A stretch of DNA of 64,000 nt from Apteryx mantelli (taxonomy: Eukaryota > Chordata > Aves > Apterygiformes > Apterygidae), in the NCBI RefSeq assembly GCF_036417845.1, contig NC_089981.1, forward strand, positions 83,059,268-83,123,267, written 5' to 3'. The notes below the pieces were generated by a model, which was given only the letters and a program-made list of their open reading frames with translations, was not told the DNA's origin and did no database searches. A program made the translations under genes and the position numbers. This document shows, piece after piece, positions 51,226 to 63,513 of the stretch. Each line of letters opens with the position of its first letter. The first letter of the stretch is position 1.

Positions 51226-53224
51226 ACTATCGTGACCTCTTAAGGGCTTAACAGTCCATGAACCCTTCTCTCTCTCCCTATAGGCAGCACTCATTTCTTT
51301 GTCACAATACAGTAGCATCTGAAGGCCTGTCTTACGATGCCTCTAGTATCTGACGGTGCTGCTAGCAAAGCAAAAAACTTGGGATTTCTGGGAAACTTAA
51401 TTATAAGCCCAGTCTTCATCTCTGAAGCAGGTAACTGAAGCCCATATCTGTGTTTCCAACTTTATATCCAGCACTTCTGAACCAAACAGCAGCAGGTTAA
51501 AGCTGTATGCCCGGAGCACCCAGATGCTGACCTCTGCACATATGCATGCTGTGCAAAGGAAAGCATTTTGGAAGCACAGCTAATCTTTTGCCTGATCCCT
51601 TGGGCTGCATTCAGAAATGGCCAAATTCTGGAGCTGCAAAAAGTCTTACAAAGTGTTGGTCTCTCCTGGCATCCATAGAAAGGTCAGAGTTAGACTCTGG
51701 CTTCATATCTAGACTCAGGCTGGACAACCTAAGTGCCATTCCAAGTACAACCTGCCAGTGTTTTTGCAGGTGATGAAAGATGATGTTCAGGAGAAAAATC
51801 TTCATGGCAAAATGTCATCTCGTAATGTTTATTGAGTAGCTCTAATTTTGCATGAAAATCCAAAATGCAGCATGAATCTCACACCTTGGCACACAGCACA
51901 CAGCGAGGACATGCAGAGAAAAAAAAACCAAAATAACAACATCAAAGCAAAACAGAGACGATCCTGAGCAAAAGGAAACACACAATCACCCAAATCCAAA
52001 ATGCCTCCCTGCAAAACCGATGGCAAGATTAACAATCCTAAACTTGGATCAGGCCATCAAGCCCTCCTCCCCGCAATCACATCCAACCACAGGGAATTAT
52101 CTCACTCCCAGTGTAAAGAGCCCCTAGGGAACATCCACAGACTGGGCCCCTTCGGACTACCCAAGTCTGCTGAGCAGCGAAGTTGAGTGAGGCTCACCTT
52201 GACCTCAGCTAACCTTCTCAACAACACCTCAGCCAAAACCAGCAGCTGGAATGAGCCAGAAACATGACTTCATGGAATCATTGGAAAACATTGACTGAAA
52301 GAAAATGCAGCAAGCCATGACAAGAAATTACGAGTTGGAGAGCAGTCCACGGAGGGCCAGTGAAGTTACAAGGAAAAAATGCAGAAGTAACAGTGCCAAC
52401 CACTGGGAAAAAAACGCGTCACCCCTCAAAGCCCAGACCGCAGCAGGTGACAGGGCCAGCCGGCTGTTTCTGTGGCAGAGGGGACCTGCAGAGATCCTCC
52501 CCTGGACCTGCTTTAAAGGCATGGACCGCACTGGGAAGGGCTCCGGGTCTCCCAGCCTGCGCGGGGAGCCCACACTGGACTTCTCAGGTGCTGCTTGCAT
52601 GCAGCATTGCAACTCCTGTCTCAAGGGGCACAGTTTGCAAATAAATCTAATGGCTTGGAAGTCTGAAGAGATGCTAGCAGAAAACAGATGTTTCCAAGCA
52701 TTAACTTCCTTGAATTTACAAGTTCACCCTTTGCTCAATATCGCCATCCCTGATAGGTTTTCATGTTACCTCACTGTGTTGTATCATCATTCATGAGTAA
52801 TACCACGGGGAACTGATTACCTAAACTTACATCATGTCCAAGGGAAACGCAAACAAACCCAGGCCCTTTCATAAAGGAAATTCACTTCAGGAAGGAGGCG
52901 AAATAAAACTTTCTGCTCAGTCGGTCCCTTCACATTGTCAGCCATTTTAAAGAGGGAGAAATTGTTTTTTCTTGTATTAAAGAAAGTCTTAGATGGGTCA
53001 GTTCCCATCAGGACCCTGCTGCACTGGGCATATTTCCTGCCTGTTGCTAGCAACATGAGACACACCAAAGGGAAAAGCAGTAGCGCAGAAGACTTATGGC
53101 CCCACGCCGTCCCCTCTAGTAATGATGGAGAGCGGGAGATACCCAACACACTCGCGTTCATTAAGATTCATGAGCTAGACTAACAGGGCAGAAATTAACT
53201 CTAAAGGAAATAAGATTTCTCAAA

Positions 53225-53530
53225 GTTCTATTTGATCTCGGACAAAAGGGAATCGTTATATAAATAGAGCAATTACTCTAATTAAGGCTTCCCTCCCTGA
53301 ATCTCTTGACTGAACGCTGCAGTGGCTGAAAACAGCTCGGGCGCCTATTATGTAAGCCAAACAAACCAGCAGGCCGGGGCTGCGCTACCCTTCATCCGCC
53401 CTAACAAAGGGGCAGAAAGATGGCTCTGTGGCTTCATTTGTTCACGTCTGCATTATTTTTAATGACTGGAAGCCAGGAGGCATTTGCATAGCATAGAAGC
53501 TTTTATTTTATTTTATAAAAAGCTGCTCTT
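53225..53530. promoter_or_regulatory. Motif-dense block in PRKCH intron, candidate enhancer
   Basis: Many transcription-factor-like words crowd about 300 bases here. TATATAAATAG at 53257-53267 fits a TATA box on the plus strand and, read as CTATTTATA, a MEF2 site on the minus strand. A homeodomain core TAATTA is at 53279-53284, a forkhead-like AAACAAACC at 53359-53367, a SOX/TCF-like AACAAAGG at 53403-53410, and a POU octamer ATTTGCAT at 53482-53489. Composition alternates between AT-rich and GC-rich parts with no repeat character, which is typical of conserved noncoding elements. Function and conservation are inferred, not shown. Confidence 0.3.
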
Positions 53531-53814
53531 TTGGGCCTGTCTCGTCTTTTGCTCTCTTGGGCAAGGATCCCATCGCCCTCCATAAGACTCTGCCAAGGGC
53601 GATGCTTGCAAGTGTTTCTAACTTCCATGAAAAAGCAATGCAGGGCTCAGCCCCGCAAGCAGGTCACCAGGACTGACGGAGTTGCCACCTTTGAGCAGCT
53701 CTGACTGCTCTTTGAGCGAGCTCTGCCTGCTCCAAGAGCGAGCTCACGTGCCGTTGCCCAAGTTTGCTGGAAGTGTCAAGCCTCAGAAGTACAGAAGTGC
53801 CCTGAAAGCATTTT

Positions 53815-53843
53815 AAAAGTGTGTGTGCATGCGTATGTGTGTG
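53815..53843. repeat. Imperfect (TG)n microsatellite
   Basis: This is an alternating GT tract, interrupted by GCATGCGTA, in the PRKCH intron. Such tracts can adopt Z-form DNA and often vary in length. Confidence 0.8.
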
Positions 53844-54199
53844 AAGTCTCATTTATTTCACCTTCCAGGTTAAAAAAAAGGAATGGAAGGGAGGTAAAAA
53901 TCAGTCTTCAACCCTGCTCCTAAAAGCCAGAAGGCTGTAACACTAAGCGTGACCGGACTCACATGTTTAACGTGCCAGCCTGGGGCAAGAAGGACAAAAT
54001 GTCAGTGAGGTGGACATTAAGCAGAAGAATTTGGTCTCGCTCTCCGCTCTCTCTCCAGCGCAGAGATGGCTGCTTGGTGCCGCCTTGTCAAAGCTCAAGT
54101 GAACAAGAAGGATTAGCTGTATTGCAAACACTACTGAGCAAGAGAGACTAGCAAAATAAATCAAGTCAGATAGAGGAACTCACATGAGGGATAGAAACA

Positions 54200-54275
54200 T
54201 CTGGCTCCAAATTTCTTGCTGGTGTAAACTGATGCCACTTTGCTGACTTCTACCAGCAGAGAACTTGGCCCAAAA
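54200..54275. repeat. Ancient interspersed-repeat fossil
   Basis: CTGGTGTAAACTGATGCCAC, TGCTGACTTCTACCAGCAGA and ACTTGGCCCAAAAT in this order resemble decayed copies of a repeat frequent in sauropsid genomes (usual wording 'gtgtaaatc… gacttcaatgg… tttggccc'). Family assignment is uncertain. Confidence 0.35.
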
Positions 54276-55239
54276 TACGGAAATTAAGTACTGTTTGAAT
54301 AGCTACAAACTTGCTTGCTGTACTGGCATCTGACAGTTTCCCTGCTTTTTCCCACCCTATTTATGTCAGTAATACTAAAGCAGAATGAAAAGGCCAAAAT
54401 CTTCAAACATGGGAGCCTTATTTTGACCCCCTAAGATAGCTAGTCATTTTAGATACTTCTGCCTTTGGCATTCCTCTAACAAATAATAATAAAAATCAAC
54501 TTAAGACATTGGATACATGGATTATCCAATACAGGTTTCGGTCAAGATGTCACTTGAGATATCTGTTTTCAGCACTGAACAGTCAACCCCTGTTCCCACA
54601 CGGGTCACCTGCTGCAAGAGCCCTTCAGACAGTTTCAAAATCAGGCTGTTGTTTTAAAATTGCCCCAATTGGATTGTAGTTACAACGTGGGGATACGCAG
54701 GTCATTTACTACATCGATATATCAATCAGAGTAACAAAAACACGGAGACAGAATGAACATCACATGTACTAACAGACTAGGGGATGGTCCCGCTCTCTTT
54801 TTAACCAGTGCTAGAATCTCCCTAGGGTTTCATGGGAAAACAATTAATCCTTTTCTGATAGCCTTGTCAAGAGGAGTGGGGAATCTATTACACCACCCTG
54901 GGTGGCCTATTTACATAGGTCAAGTACGAAGGGGACTAAAGTGCCCCAGACAAACCTGTAAAGGCCAATCAGGGGGAAAAAAAAATCACAGGAAAACACT
55001 TCAAAGGAGTTTTTCCATGGTCTTGGTTATATTTCAATTCTTTTAATTTTGAAGTTCATGAACAGACATAGCAGGTCAGAAGGGCCCAAAATGGAAGGAC
55101 GAGTGGATGAGAAAAACCTAAAGCTCTAAACAGCTTGGAAAATCAGAGATTTATTCACTCCTACAGAAGTGCTGAGACCTCCCAATTAGAGGCACTGCTT
55201 CACTACACTGGGGACTGCACATCAAGAGATGTTCCCTGC

Positions 55240-55440
55240 TGCAAAGGGAGAATGATTATTCCCACTTCTAGATCGAACCCAGGTTCTCAAGGGAATTCTG
55301 GGCTTTCCCCCAAGATTAGAGTTTAAGGAACTTCACCAAAATGCCTTTGAGAGTCTATAATCACAGTGTTTATCTGTGGCAGAGCTGAGAAGTGAGCGCA
55401 GGCCACAAAGTCTTAAGCTAGAGGCTCAGCCACAGGAATT
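55240..55440 (-). mobile_element. Possible MIR-like SINE fossil, interrupted
   Basis: Fragments in the order of a reverse-oriented MIR can be picked out: GATTATTCCCACTTCTAGAT near 55253, a TTTAAGGAACTTCACCAAAA segment near 55322, and TGGCAGAGCTGAGAA near 55376. Unrelated sequence separates them. The order is suggestive, but the match is weak. Confidence 0.3.
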
Positions 55441-58400
55441 GCTTCCTCCTAAGCACCTAAAAGCAGTAACAAAAAGCAAAAGAAAACCAGTTGGCACAAT
55501 GAATGCTGCTTTTTTTTTTTTTTAAATCTATGGCAGGGAAGAGAAGGATAAATCATAACTGACATTACAATAGGCAGGGTTATAAGCTTTTGCTATGAAG
55601 CAAATCTGAGTCTGCATGCTATGGACCTTAAACAAGAAGCTGAATTTCAGCCTATCAGAAAGGGAAAAGTAAAAGAATTAATGACTACTTCTAGATGAAT
55701 TTAACCTTGGCAGGCTATATAAAGATGGCATTAGTTTTCTTTCAGAGTGAATTATTGTGAAGCATATAACTCTTACTGTGGGGAAGAGGAACACATCATA
55801 AAGGGGTGTGACCAAACGATAGAAAAGATTAAAATAACTGTGCAAAGCTGCCTGCTTTTCGAGAACTATAAGGGAAAGAATAGGAGACAATGTGTTACTG
55901 AAATGGATATGCGAGCTCAGATGACAGAGATAAAACAATCTGTGGTGGAGCACAGCCTTGCAGCTTAACCACAGTGTAACAGGGGTGTATGGCAAGAACA
56001 GTTTAGATGCGAGAACATTTAAAACTGCAGAACTGTGTCTCAGTCGGGAAATGGCAGGCTCCAGAGTCCTGCTTTTGCTGCACAGGCTCCAGAGCCAACC
56101 AGGAAATGCAAGATGAAAGCATTTCTAAAAAACAAAATAAAGAAAAAATGTTTACACAGATTCGGGATAAAGTTTCTCAGAGAGATTCAAATATCTGCCT
56201 GACTCTGACAGCCAAAGCTTAAACTGTGAAAGAGGATTTATGGAGGCCGCCTACTCTGAAGAGATGCCAAAGAGAATAATTTACTGGGATATTTGAAGGC
56301 ATTTTTAATATCTGTTTTTGTTAGGCAGGCTCTACAGCTCTGAAGATAAACTATAGCTCTGAGCTCATGTAGTTTCTCTCTTTGATTTCAGTAGGTCCAT
56401 CATTGTGTTGTTCTTTTTCCTTTTAATCTTTGTCTAAAAAATACTCCTGGCATCTGGTTCATTGAAAAACAAGTTCATTTTGGTTCTTCTAGCGCTGCAT
56501 GTGAAACAGATTATCTGCCTTTTTCTGTCTGTTTGAAACAGAACCTGGCCCAGATCTGTAGGATACAAGCGCAAAGAAGAGTCACACGCCTTGTGTGACG
56601 TACAAGCAATGTAGGAGGCAACGTTACACCATCAGCATCTGGCTGCCTTGTTTCACCCCTCATAGGTATTTAGGAGATGACTGGAGAGCACAAACACAGG
56701 GTTTGGTCCAGCTCACACAGTGGCCAAACTGACCTCCCGGGACTTGGGGAAAAGGCGAGGCAGAATGGCAACAGGAAGCACAAATGTATTGTGCTTGGAT
56801 GTGCCAAGCAAAGCACAGCCGAGATAATTTGAGTCATGCATTGCTTGCTATAGCATGCAGGGAAGCTGAAGACACCTACAGTGAGTGGTATCTGAGCTGA
56901 TGACAGCTGGGAGTAGTTCTGACCTCCCAGTATCCACGTGTGCTGGACCCGGAGCAAGCACAGACTATGAAGAGAATAAACATCCTCAAAGAACTATTCA
57001 GAAGACCTGACCCTCCACGCTGATATTCAGAGACCAGCAGCCACAGAGTGTAGGCAGTCTGGAACATCCATGTCTCTCCTAAACTTAGATGTCCTTGCAG
57101 GCAGGCAGAAGCCAGCCCCTTACCTTCCAGTCCTCTGTCACTGCAGGCAGTTTGCTTTGATTATATTAAAAAGCTGCCTCTCAATCTTCCTGCTGTGAAA
57201 ACCCTGGCCTCTCCCACCTTCTCTCCTCATTAATGACATTTTCAAGTTGTTTACAGAAGTGAAGATAGTCTTGTTCAGTACTAAGCACTCACTGTCTAGA
57301 AGACCTTTCTGAAAATAAGCTGCAGCACATGTAAAAGCGGTCCTCACCAAGATGATTGGCAATCATGGTGGCATCTCCTCATCATGGGTGGTTTATTCCT
57401 CCTGCAGTGTAGCTCAGTATTCATTTTGCTTTCTCTCCTGCAGCTGGACCTGGGTGGAGTGCCTTAGAGGAATTCTTTTTCAGTATCACTCCAATCCTCT
57501 TTCTTGCCAGTCTACTGCAGGATGTTCATGCAGTGGAGCCTGAGTCTCCAAGTGCTTTCTGTTGGAGCTATTAATCTGCATCTAGCCAGACTGAGCTGCA
57601 CCATGCCCTGACCACAGAGAATAACAAGGGTTCCTCAGAATTTCCTTGGAATGATAGGAAATAAGCGCCCTCAGCCTGTACTCCCTTGGGATTTGTGGAT
57701 TTAACAACAAATGTCTCCCATTAGCAGCCGCCACGCAGAGTTCCTCAGAAATGATAAGAAACACTTCCCATTTCCAGTGGAAGGAGGGTTGGAAGAGGGT
57801 ACCCTTCAGATTTTGTTCTTCCTCATCTAGTACCACCTGCAAATTCAGGGAAGAAAACTCTAACATATACACACACTTTTCCTACTGTCATCTAACATAT
57901 TTCTACATATGAATTACATTAAATGGTCATCGCATTAACTTCTGGCACAACCATTCCAATAGGATGAAGTTTTCACAGATAGCCCAAGAATCACAAAGCA
58001 TTTTCTAGAATTCCCTGGGGGACCTGAGGCAGCCTCACAGTCACTCCTTGGGCAGCAAAGGAATGACAAACTTCTGCAGAAAGTTCAGAGTGGCTTTTTT
58101 TAATTAACAAGATGAAGATTGGCTAAGCTGTTGTGTAAGGGCCTCAATACCTCTCTCTGACTGGAAATTAAGCTGTTGCCCTCTGCATTGCAACATTCCT
58201 GAGCCTTTTGCTCTCCAGAAAAATTCATGTGTGCTGCCTCATAGCAAGCGGGAATAGGTTACGCTGCCAGTACTTGGTACTGAATATCACTGTACGTGCT
58301 AGCTGTGAGGGCAAGCCACAAAACTAAGGAAACAACGGAAAAGCCCTTGTTTCTTGGCTTCAGTCTGTGATGTGGGCTCACAGAGAGGGGAGAAGAGGCT

Positions 58401-60320
58401 TTTCTCTTCTAGATAAGGGCTTTTTTGACTTCTAGATCAGGCTTCAAGGCTATCTTGAGTCTGAGGGGTTTGGACTTAAAGGTCTGGCACGTTTAACCGA
58501 TTCCCCCTCCCGCTGCTCCCAAATGCCATGCAAACTCCCTCCTGACTGGTGGCACAAGCTGGGAAGGAAATCCCAACTCCCTCAGCTTGTGTTCCCACAG
58601 CCAGGGCTGAGCCCGTAAAACAAGGGCAGTCAGAGCAAGACCTTGCTTCTAACAACCCTTGGAGCATCATTATTCTTCTGTCTCATGCTTGGAGCACTAA
58701 TATGCAGAGACTCTACAGCCCTTTGATATGAACCTGGGAACACAAAGAGGATTTTAAGCAAGTCTGCAAGAGCAAAGAGCAAAGCATAAAGGAGCACCAG
58801 GGGGTAAGACTTTAATAGTGCTGTGCTGGGCTCAGAGAGAACCAGGTGAGCCGGAGAGGGGAAGAGCGAACTGAAGCAGAGAGTTCACTAAACCAGAGAA
58901 TTTGCCTTGTGAGTCAGCATCACTTCCAGGCTATTGTTCTCTAGAAAAACAGAATAACTTCAAGTTTTTCTTCTGCATCCTTTTCACTGTATGGCTGACA
59001 TCATCATTTCCTCCTAGAGATAAAAGTCATGTTTGCTCTCTCAACTGAGCTTCCTCACCCTTTCAATTCCTCCCCGCCTCCTCCTGCCACAAAAACGCTC
59101 TCTGCACTACTCCACCGGCATTTAGATTACCCCATGCTGTTCCACCTGCGCTGTTTGGAAGTAGAGGCTACTAAAACCACAGCCAATTTCCTCTGCACCT
59201 TCCCCTTCTATTGCCCAGTGTTTATTTTTCAAACAAAAGACCCAGGGATGGGGACATAACCATTTTTGCCGTCTCATAGCTCTGGTAGCACTTTCTCCAA
59301 AATGCATGTTTCTAAGCGCCTGGAGGAAGAACAGCCATTCTGCAGTCTAATTTGCAGTCCCCAAAGTATACAGCTTTGGGAAAGACTGCCCAAGTATCAC
59401 TTTTCAAAAGAGTATTTCAGCTAGGCCCAAAGTCTTTCAGAGCTCACATTATGACTGTAGGTTGGCACACAAATGCCAAGGGACACCCGTGACTTCAGTA
59501 GACTCAGCTATGACTGGAGTTCAGAAATCCAGGCTCCAGAAGGCAGAGCAACGTTAATGCTTCCTTGGAGAGGTGCTGCTTTCTAACCCCTGCTGTTACC
59601 TGGCCCCAGGAGTGAAAATATCTATTTTGCCATTCCTCATTCAAGTTTCCAAGCCTTTGGGCCAACCACTGCTACTTCAAATCATCAATCCATGGAGTGA
59701 CTCAACAGTCTTAGTCCTTCTCTGTCGGAAACACAACTTGGAAAAGGAAAATCCCTGCATTTTTCCCTGTGAATTTATGTCCCATTATACCATTGACTTG
59801 AACCCTGATTTTCACTATGACTTTTCATTCTCCCCTTCTATTATCCCTAACTTTTAGCAAGACGGTGTGATTAGATTGCATTCAAGAAAGACATTCAGAC
59901 ATGTAGTGAGTGAAACACGCTGCCAAAATACCACCCTGCTTATGGGAAACGAGAAGATCGTATTTCATATCGCTGTTCACTCAGCTGAATCCCCAAGCCC
60001 CCAGCTGCCTGGAAAGTTACCCTCCTTGCTCAAGCACTTTTTGCTAGTAACAATTTACAAATTCAAAACATCAACATGCCATAATAAGGGAAATCCCAGC
60101 TGCACTCTCACTGTAAAAGACACGGTGTAGCCTCTGCTGGCTCACAAAGTTTCTCTTTCAAAGTCTCTTCATCATCAGATGCTGCTGATTACTGTGTCAG
60201 CTGATAGCAAAGAGTATTTGAAAGAATTTCTTTTACAGGCACGGACACAGTAGCACTAGGGCAAAGCTCCTCTGGCATGAACTCCTTGCGACTGTATTAG
60301 CGTAGGGCTACAGTGAAACA

Positions 60321-60322
<2 letters not shown>

Positions 60323-60351
<29 letters not shown>
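60323..60351. repeat. T29 homopolymer
   Basis: There are twenty-nine consecutive T residues, the longest homopolymer in the window. It could be the poly(A) tail of a minus-strand retroposed sequence. The DNA to its right shows no recognisable SINE, LINE or processed gene, and a simple-repeat expansion is equally likely. Confidence 0.95.
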
Positions 60352-60354
<3 letters not shown>

Positions 60355-61411
60355 TATGGCTGCTCAGTCAAAAATCAGAAAAACCTCCTACATTCAGATT
60401 GACCCGAAGTGGTCTGAATCCACTCAGCAGCAATTCTCTCTTTCTGTACTTTTTGTTTTCTTTCAATGTAAAATGTTGATTCTGCTCAGAACGATGTGTT
60501 TCACTTTTTCAGCTACAGGCAGACGAAAAAGAATCGGATTTCTAGAGGAGAAGATGGTGCTTACTGAAGGAGATTTGAGTCAATAACCCAAGATGTAGGA
60601 GACCAAATCCCACAGGCAATTCATGCTCAGTTAGATTTGTTCACATGAGTAGCTGGAGACCTCAGTTCAAGCATAATCTCTGCCTGACTAGAACCATCAT
60701 TCCCCAAATTCCCCAATGACATACTCACGCGATGAAGGGTACATAAGTGGGATTTCCTATTTCCCTTCTCAGGGCATACCAACTCCAGCAAAATACTGCC
60801 GATTTACGCCAGTTCGGCTCTGCCCTACCTCTAGCTCTTGAGGGAAAATACCAAGGACACAAAACATTAAAACAGGAAATCGGTAAAAACTTCTTTTTCT
60901 AAAGCACAAATATTTCTGCCTTGATTTCTAAACAATCTCCCAGGGCATCTAGGTTATTTTTGCTTCCATCAGTACCACTGCTCAGAAACATGCCAGGAAC
61001 ACCCATTGACCTAAATAAAGTCTTAAAGATGTATCTTGGTTATTATCAGGAAACTGCCAAGATGAACAGGATGCAGCCGTCAGAAATCAGGTGATTACTG
61101 ATAGGGGGAAATTGGTAAAGCACAATTATGGTAAATGAAAGCAAAACAAACTAAGAACAGCCATGAAATGGGTCCTAAAACCTATAGTGCTTGTTTACCA
61201 TGAAGCTCTTCACCACAGCAGACTGATCAAGTGCTTTCTAAACCTAGATTCACCCATTTGTCGAGAATCTCTAAGTACGTACACAGGATTGCACCTTCCG
61301 GGCAGGAGAATTTTGATTTTAGTTCCAGAACTTTTTACCACTCAAATATTAAGTGAATTCTCACTTGTCTTGTTCAAGGTTAGAGGCCAGAACTGTTAGT
61401 CAAAGGATAAT

Positions 61412-61500
61412 CCGGTTATTAAGGCCTTAGCCTGCAATGCAACAGACCCCAGGCTTAATTCCCTGGGTTTCCATAGGTTTCCATGTAATTACTTATATGA
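61412..61500 (+). mobile_element. MIR-like tRNA-derived SINE head, degenerate
   Basis: The stretch reads like the tRNA-derived head of an amniote MIR-type SINE. It has a TTAAGGCCTTAGCCTGCAATG-like A-side, then an AGACCCCAGG word and a degenerate B-box region GGCTTAATTCCCTG. The identification rests on remembered consensus wording, and the copy is old and truncated. Confidence 0.5.
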
Positions 61501-63400
61501 TTTTTGTCACTGCAGCAGTTGAGTGCCCTGGTTTTCTAGGGCACTATCACTGCTTCACTGTCACAGCTGTAGATCAGGGAGGTTAAATTCTACACTTTAG
61601 AAAGTTTTTGTTGGAGATAACACAGTAGAGATTAGAAGTTGCTCAGATAGTTATCCATCTCAGTTATCCATGTATCTAAGAAGAATAACATTAACATCAG
61701 AAGGCTACGACAAATTCAAACAACAAATCTACTGATATAGCAGCTAGAAAGCCTACTGTCTTTCTTCACAAAACAGTCACAAAAGGGGAAGAAAAAGAAA
61801 GAAGTAAACCAACACCTAAAATTACTGAGCAAAACCACCGAGTGGTTTTGCAAATATACAGCTCAGCAGTGATCATCATATTTGTTACCGTTCAAAATAA
61901 ATTCAAGTGCTTATCTTTTTCCATTTTAATGAAATCAGGTGATCAGATGATCTCATGGCAGGATGTTTCCTTCCTGTTAAAGCCAACATGCTCTGAGGCC
62001 TCTAAAAACTCAGTATGAGAAACTGAGAAGGAAATAAGGGGCTCTTCTAGTGAATGGGTCTGAACCTGAAAGCAGGTACTGCAAGGCTGCAGAAATTCAG
62101 GTTGCAGTGAACCATCATCAGTGCTGTAAAACATGATACAAAAGCCACCTCCATGTAGCAGCCACCCAGGAAATGGAAATGTTAAAGAACCGAAAGTCCA
62201 GTAAAATTTTCAAATGCAGTTAATTACAAGGCTCCTGGTTAATGTTTTAAATTTCAGCCTTTTCTCCTTAGTAGACATTTCCTAAAAGTGTAGTGCTTCT
62301 CTTGAGCAACACAAGTGAATTTGAGAGGTGCAGTTTTGTTTTCCTTTGGGTTTCAACTGCAACACGTCACACAGCAGCCAAGCAGAGTGGCTGGAGAGGA
62401 GACCTTTTTCAGGCAAGCAACCAGCAATACCTACGTTGATTATGCAGTTTTGGAGACGCCCGGTTGAATTCTACTTAAATTTTTAGATCCTGCCTTCATT
62501 CTGACGCTCTTTTCCAGTGCCACTCATCACATTGCTATTTGCTAATCACAGGAGAGAGCCAACTGTTAAAAGTTGGGCTCCAAACACATTAGAGCAGCCT
62601 GGGGTGAATGTAGCTTGCACGTGCTGTTTCTGTGAGGTTCCTTCCAGAATTAGGAAAATAAGCACCTCATCATTTTAGCCATCATTAAGTGGCTAAAACA
62701 CAAATAACATTTTCATTATACTCTGAACTTCCTGATATGATGACCATGTATCTGGCCACATTTTCCTTCCATCTCAGACTTACACAAGATATCTTCAACA
62801 AATCCATTCTGCTATTACCTGTCACTCCAGAAGAATTGGCTCAGGCATCCAAAACTCCCAAACCGACAATATGAATGCTGCTTCAGGAGCTGCAATGAGT
62901 TTGAACTTCACATTTTTTATTTTAAAGTGTTGCTGGTTATTTCCAAAACCCAGGAGGGCCTTCAGCATGACAAGTGGTAGCTCCTGAGCACAACCTCTGA
63001 TTTCAAAACACAATCCTTTGCCCCCTTAAGAAAGGTTTTTATTCTTAGTTGATTTCCGTGGAATTTATTAGATGCATTCACAGCTATAGAAAGCAGATAA
63101 CTCAGTTGATATCCAACAGAAACTCTTCAGTAGAAAACTTCCAGATTCTTGCTACTAGATTAGAGGTCTGATTAAAAACAAAACAAAAGAAAGACCCCTC
63201 TTCTTTCCTTTAAATGGTCAGTCATTCATTACCCCATTTCTTGAGTCATTGCTTAAGAAGCTGTTATGAATTACTATCCTATCCAAGTATTTCTTTGGCC
63301 CTCTGTTATCACAGTATTTAGTAGCATCCAGTCTTAAATGCATCTTTGCTCACAGTGATTTTGCAAGGAAAGGAAATGCTCTGATCCCTCTTTCTATGAA

Positions 63401-63513
63401 ATGTGCTTAGAGATATTGAGTGACTTGACCATGGGCAAGAAGAAGTCAGTAGCAGAAGAGCCAGCTTAGGTCTCCTGATTCCTAGGTTCACACCCTCACT
63501 GTTCAATCACCTT
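63401..63513 (-). mobile_element. MIR-like SINE fossil
   Basis: On the plus strand the words come in the order expected for a reverse-oriented MIR-type SINE: TGAGTGACTTGACCATGGG, then AGTCAGTAGCAGAAGAGCC, then TTAGGTCTCCTGATTCC. These correspond to the segments usually written as sequential 'cttgcccaaggtca', 'gtggcagagc' and 'aggtctcctgactcc'. It is degenerate, and the family name is from memory. Confidence 0.55.

Noticed and set aside
57627..57760. Direct repeat of GTTCCTCAGAA…ATGATA…GAAA
   Set aside because: Only about 25 bases match, with a gap. It is too short and imperfect to list as a duplication.
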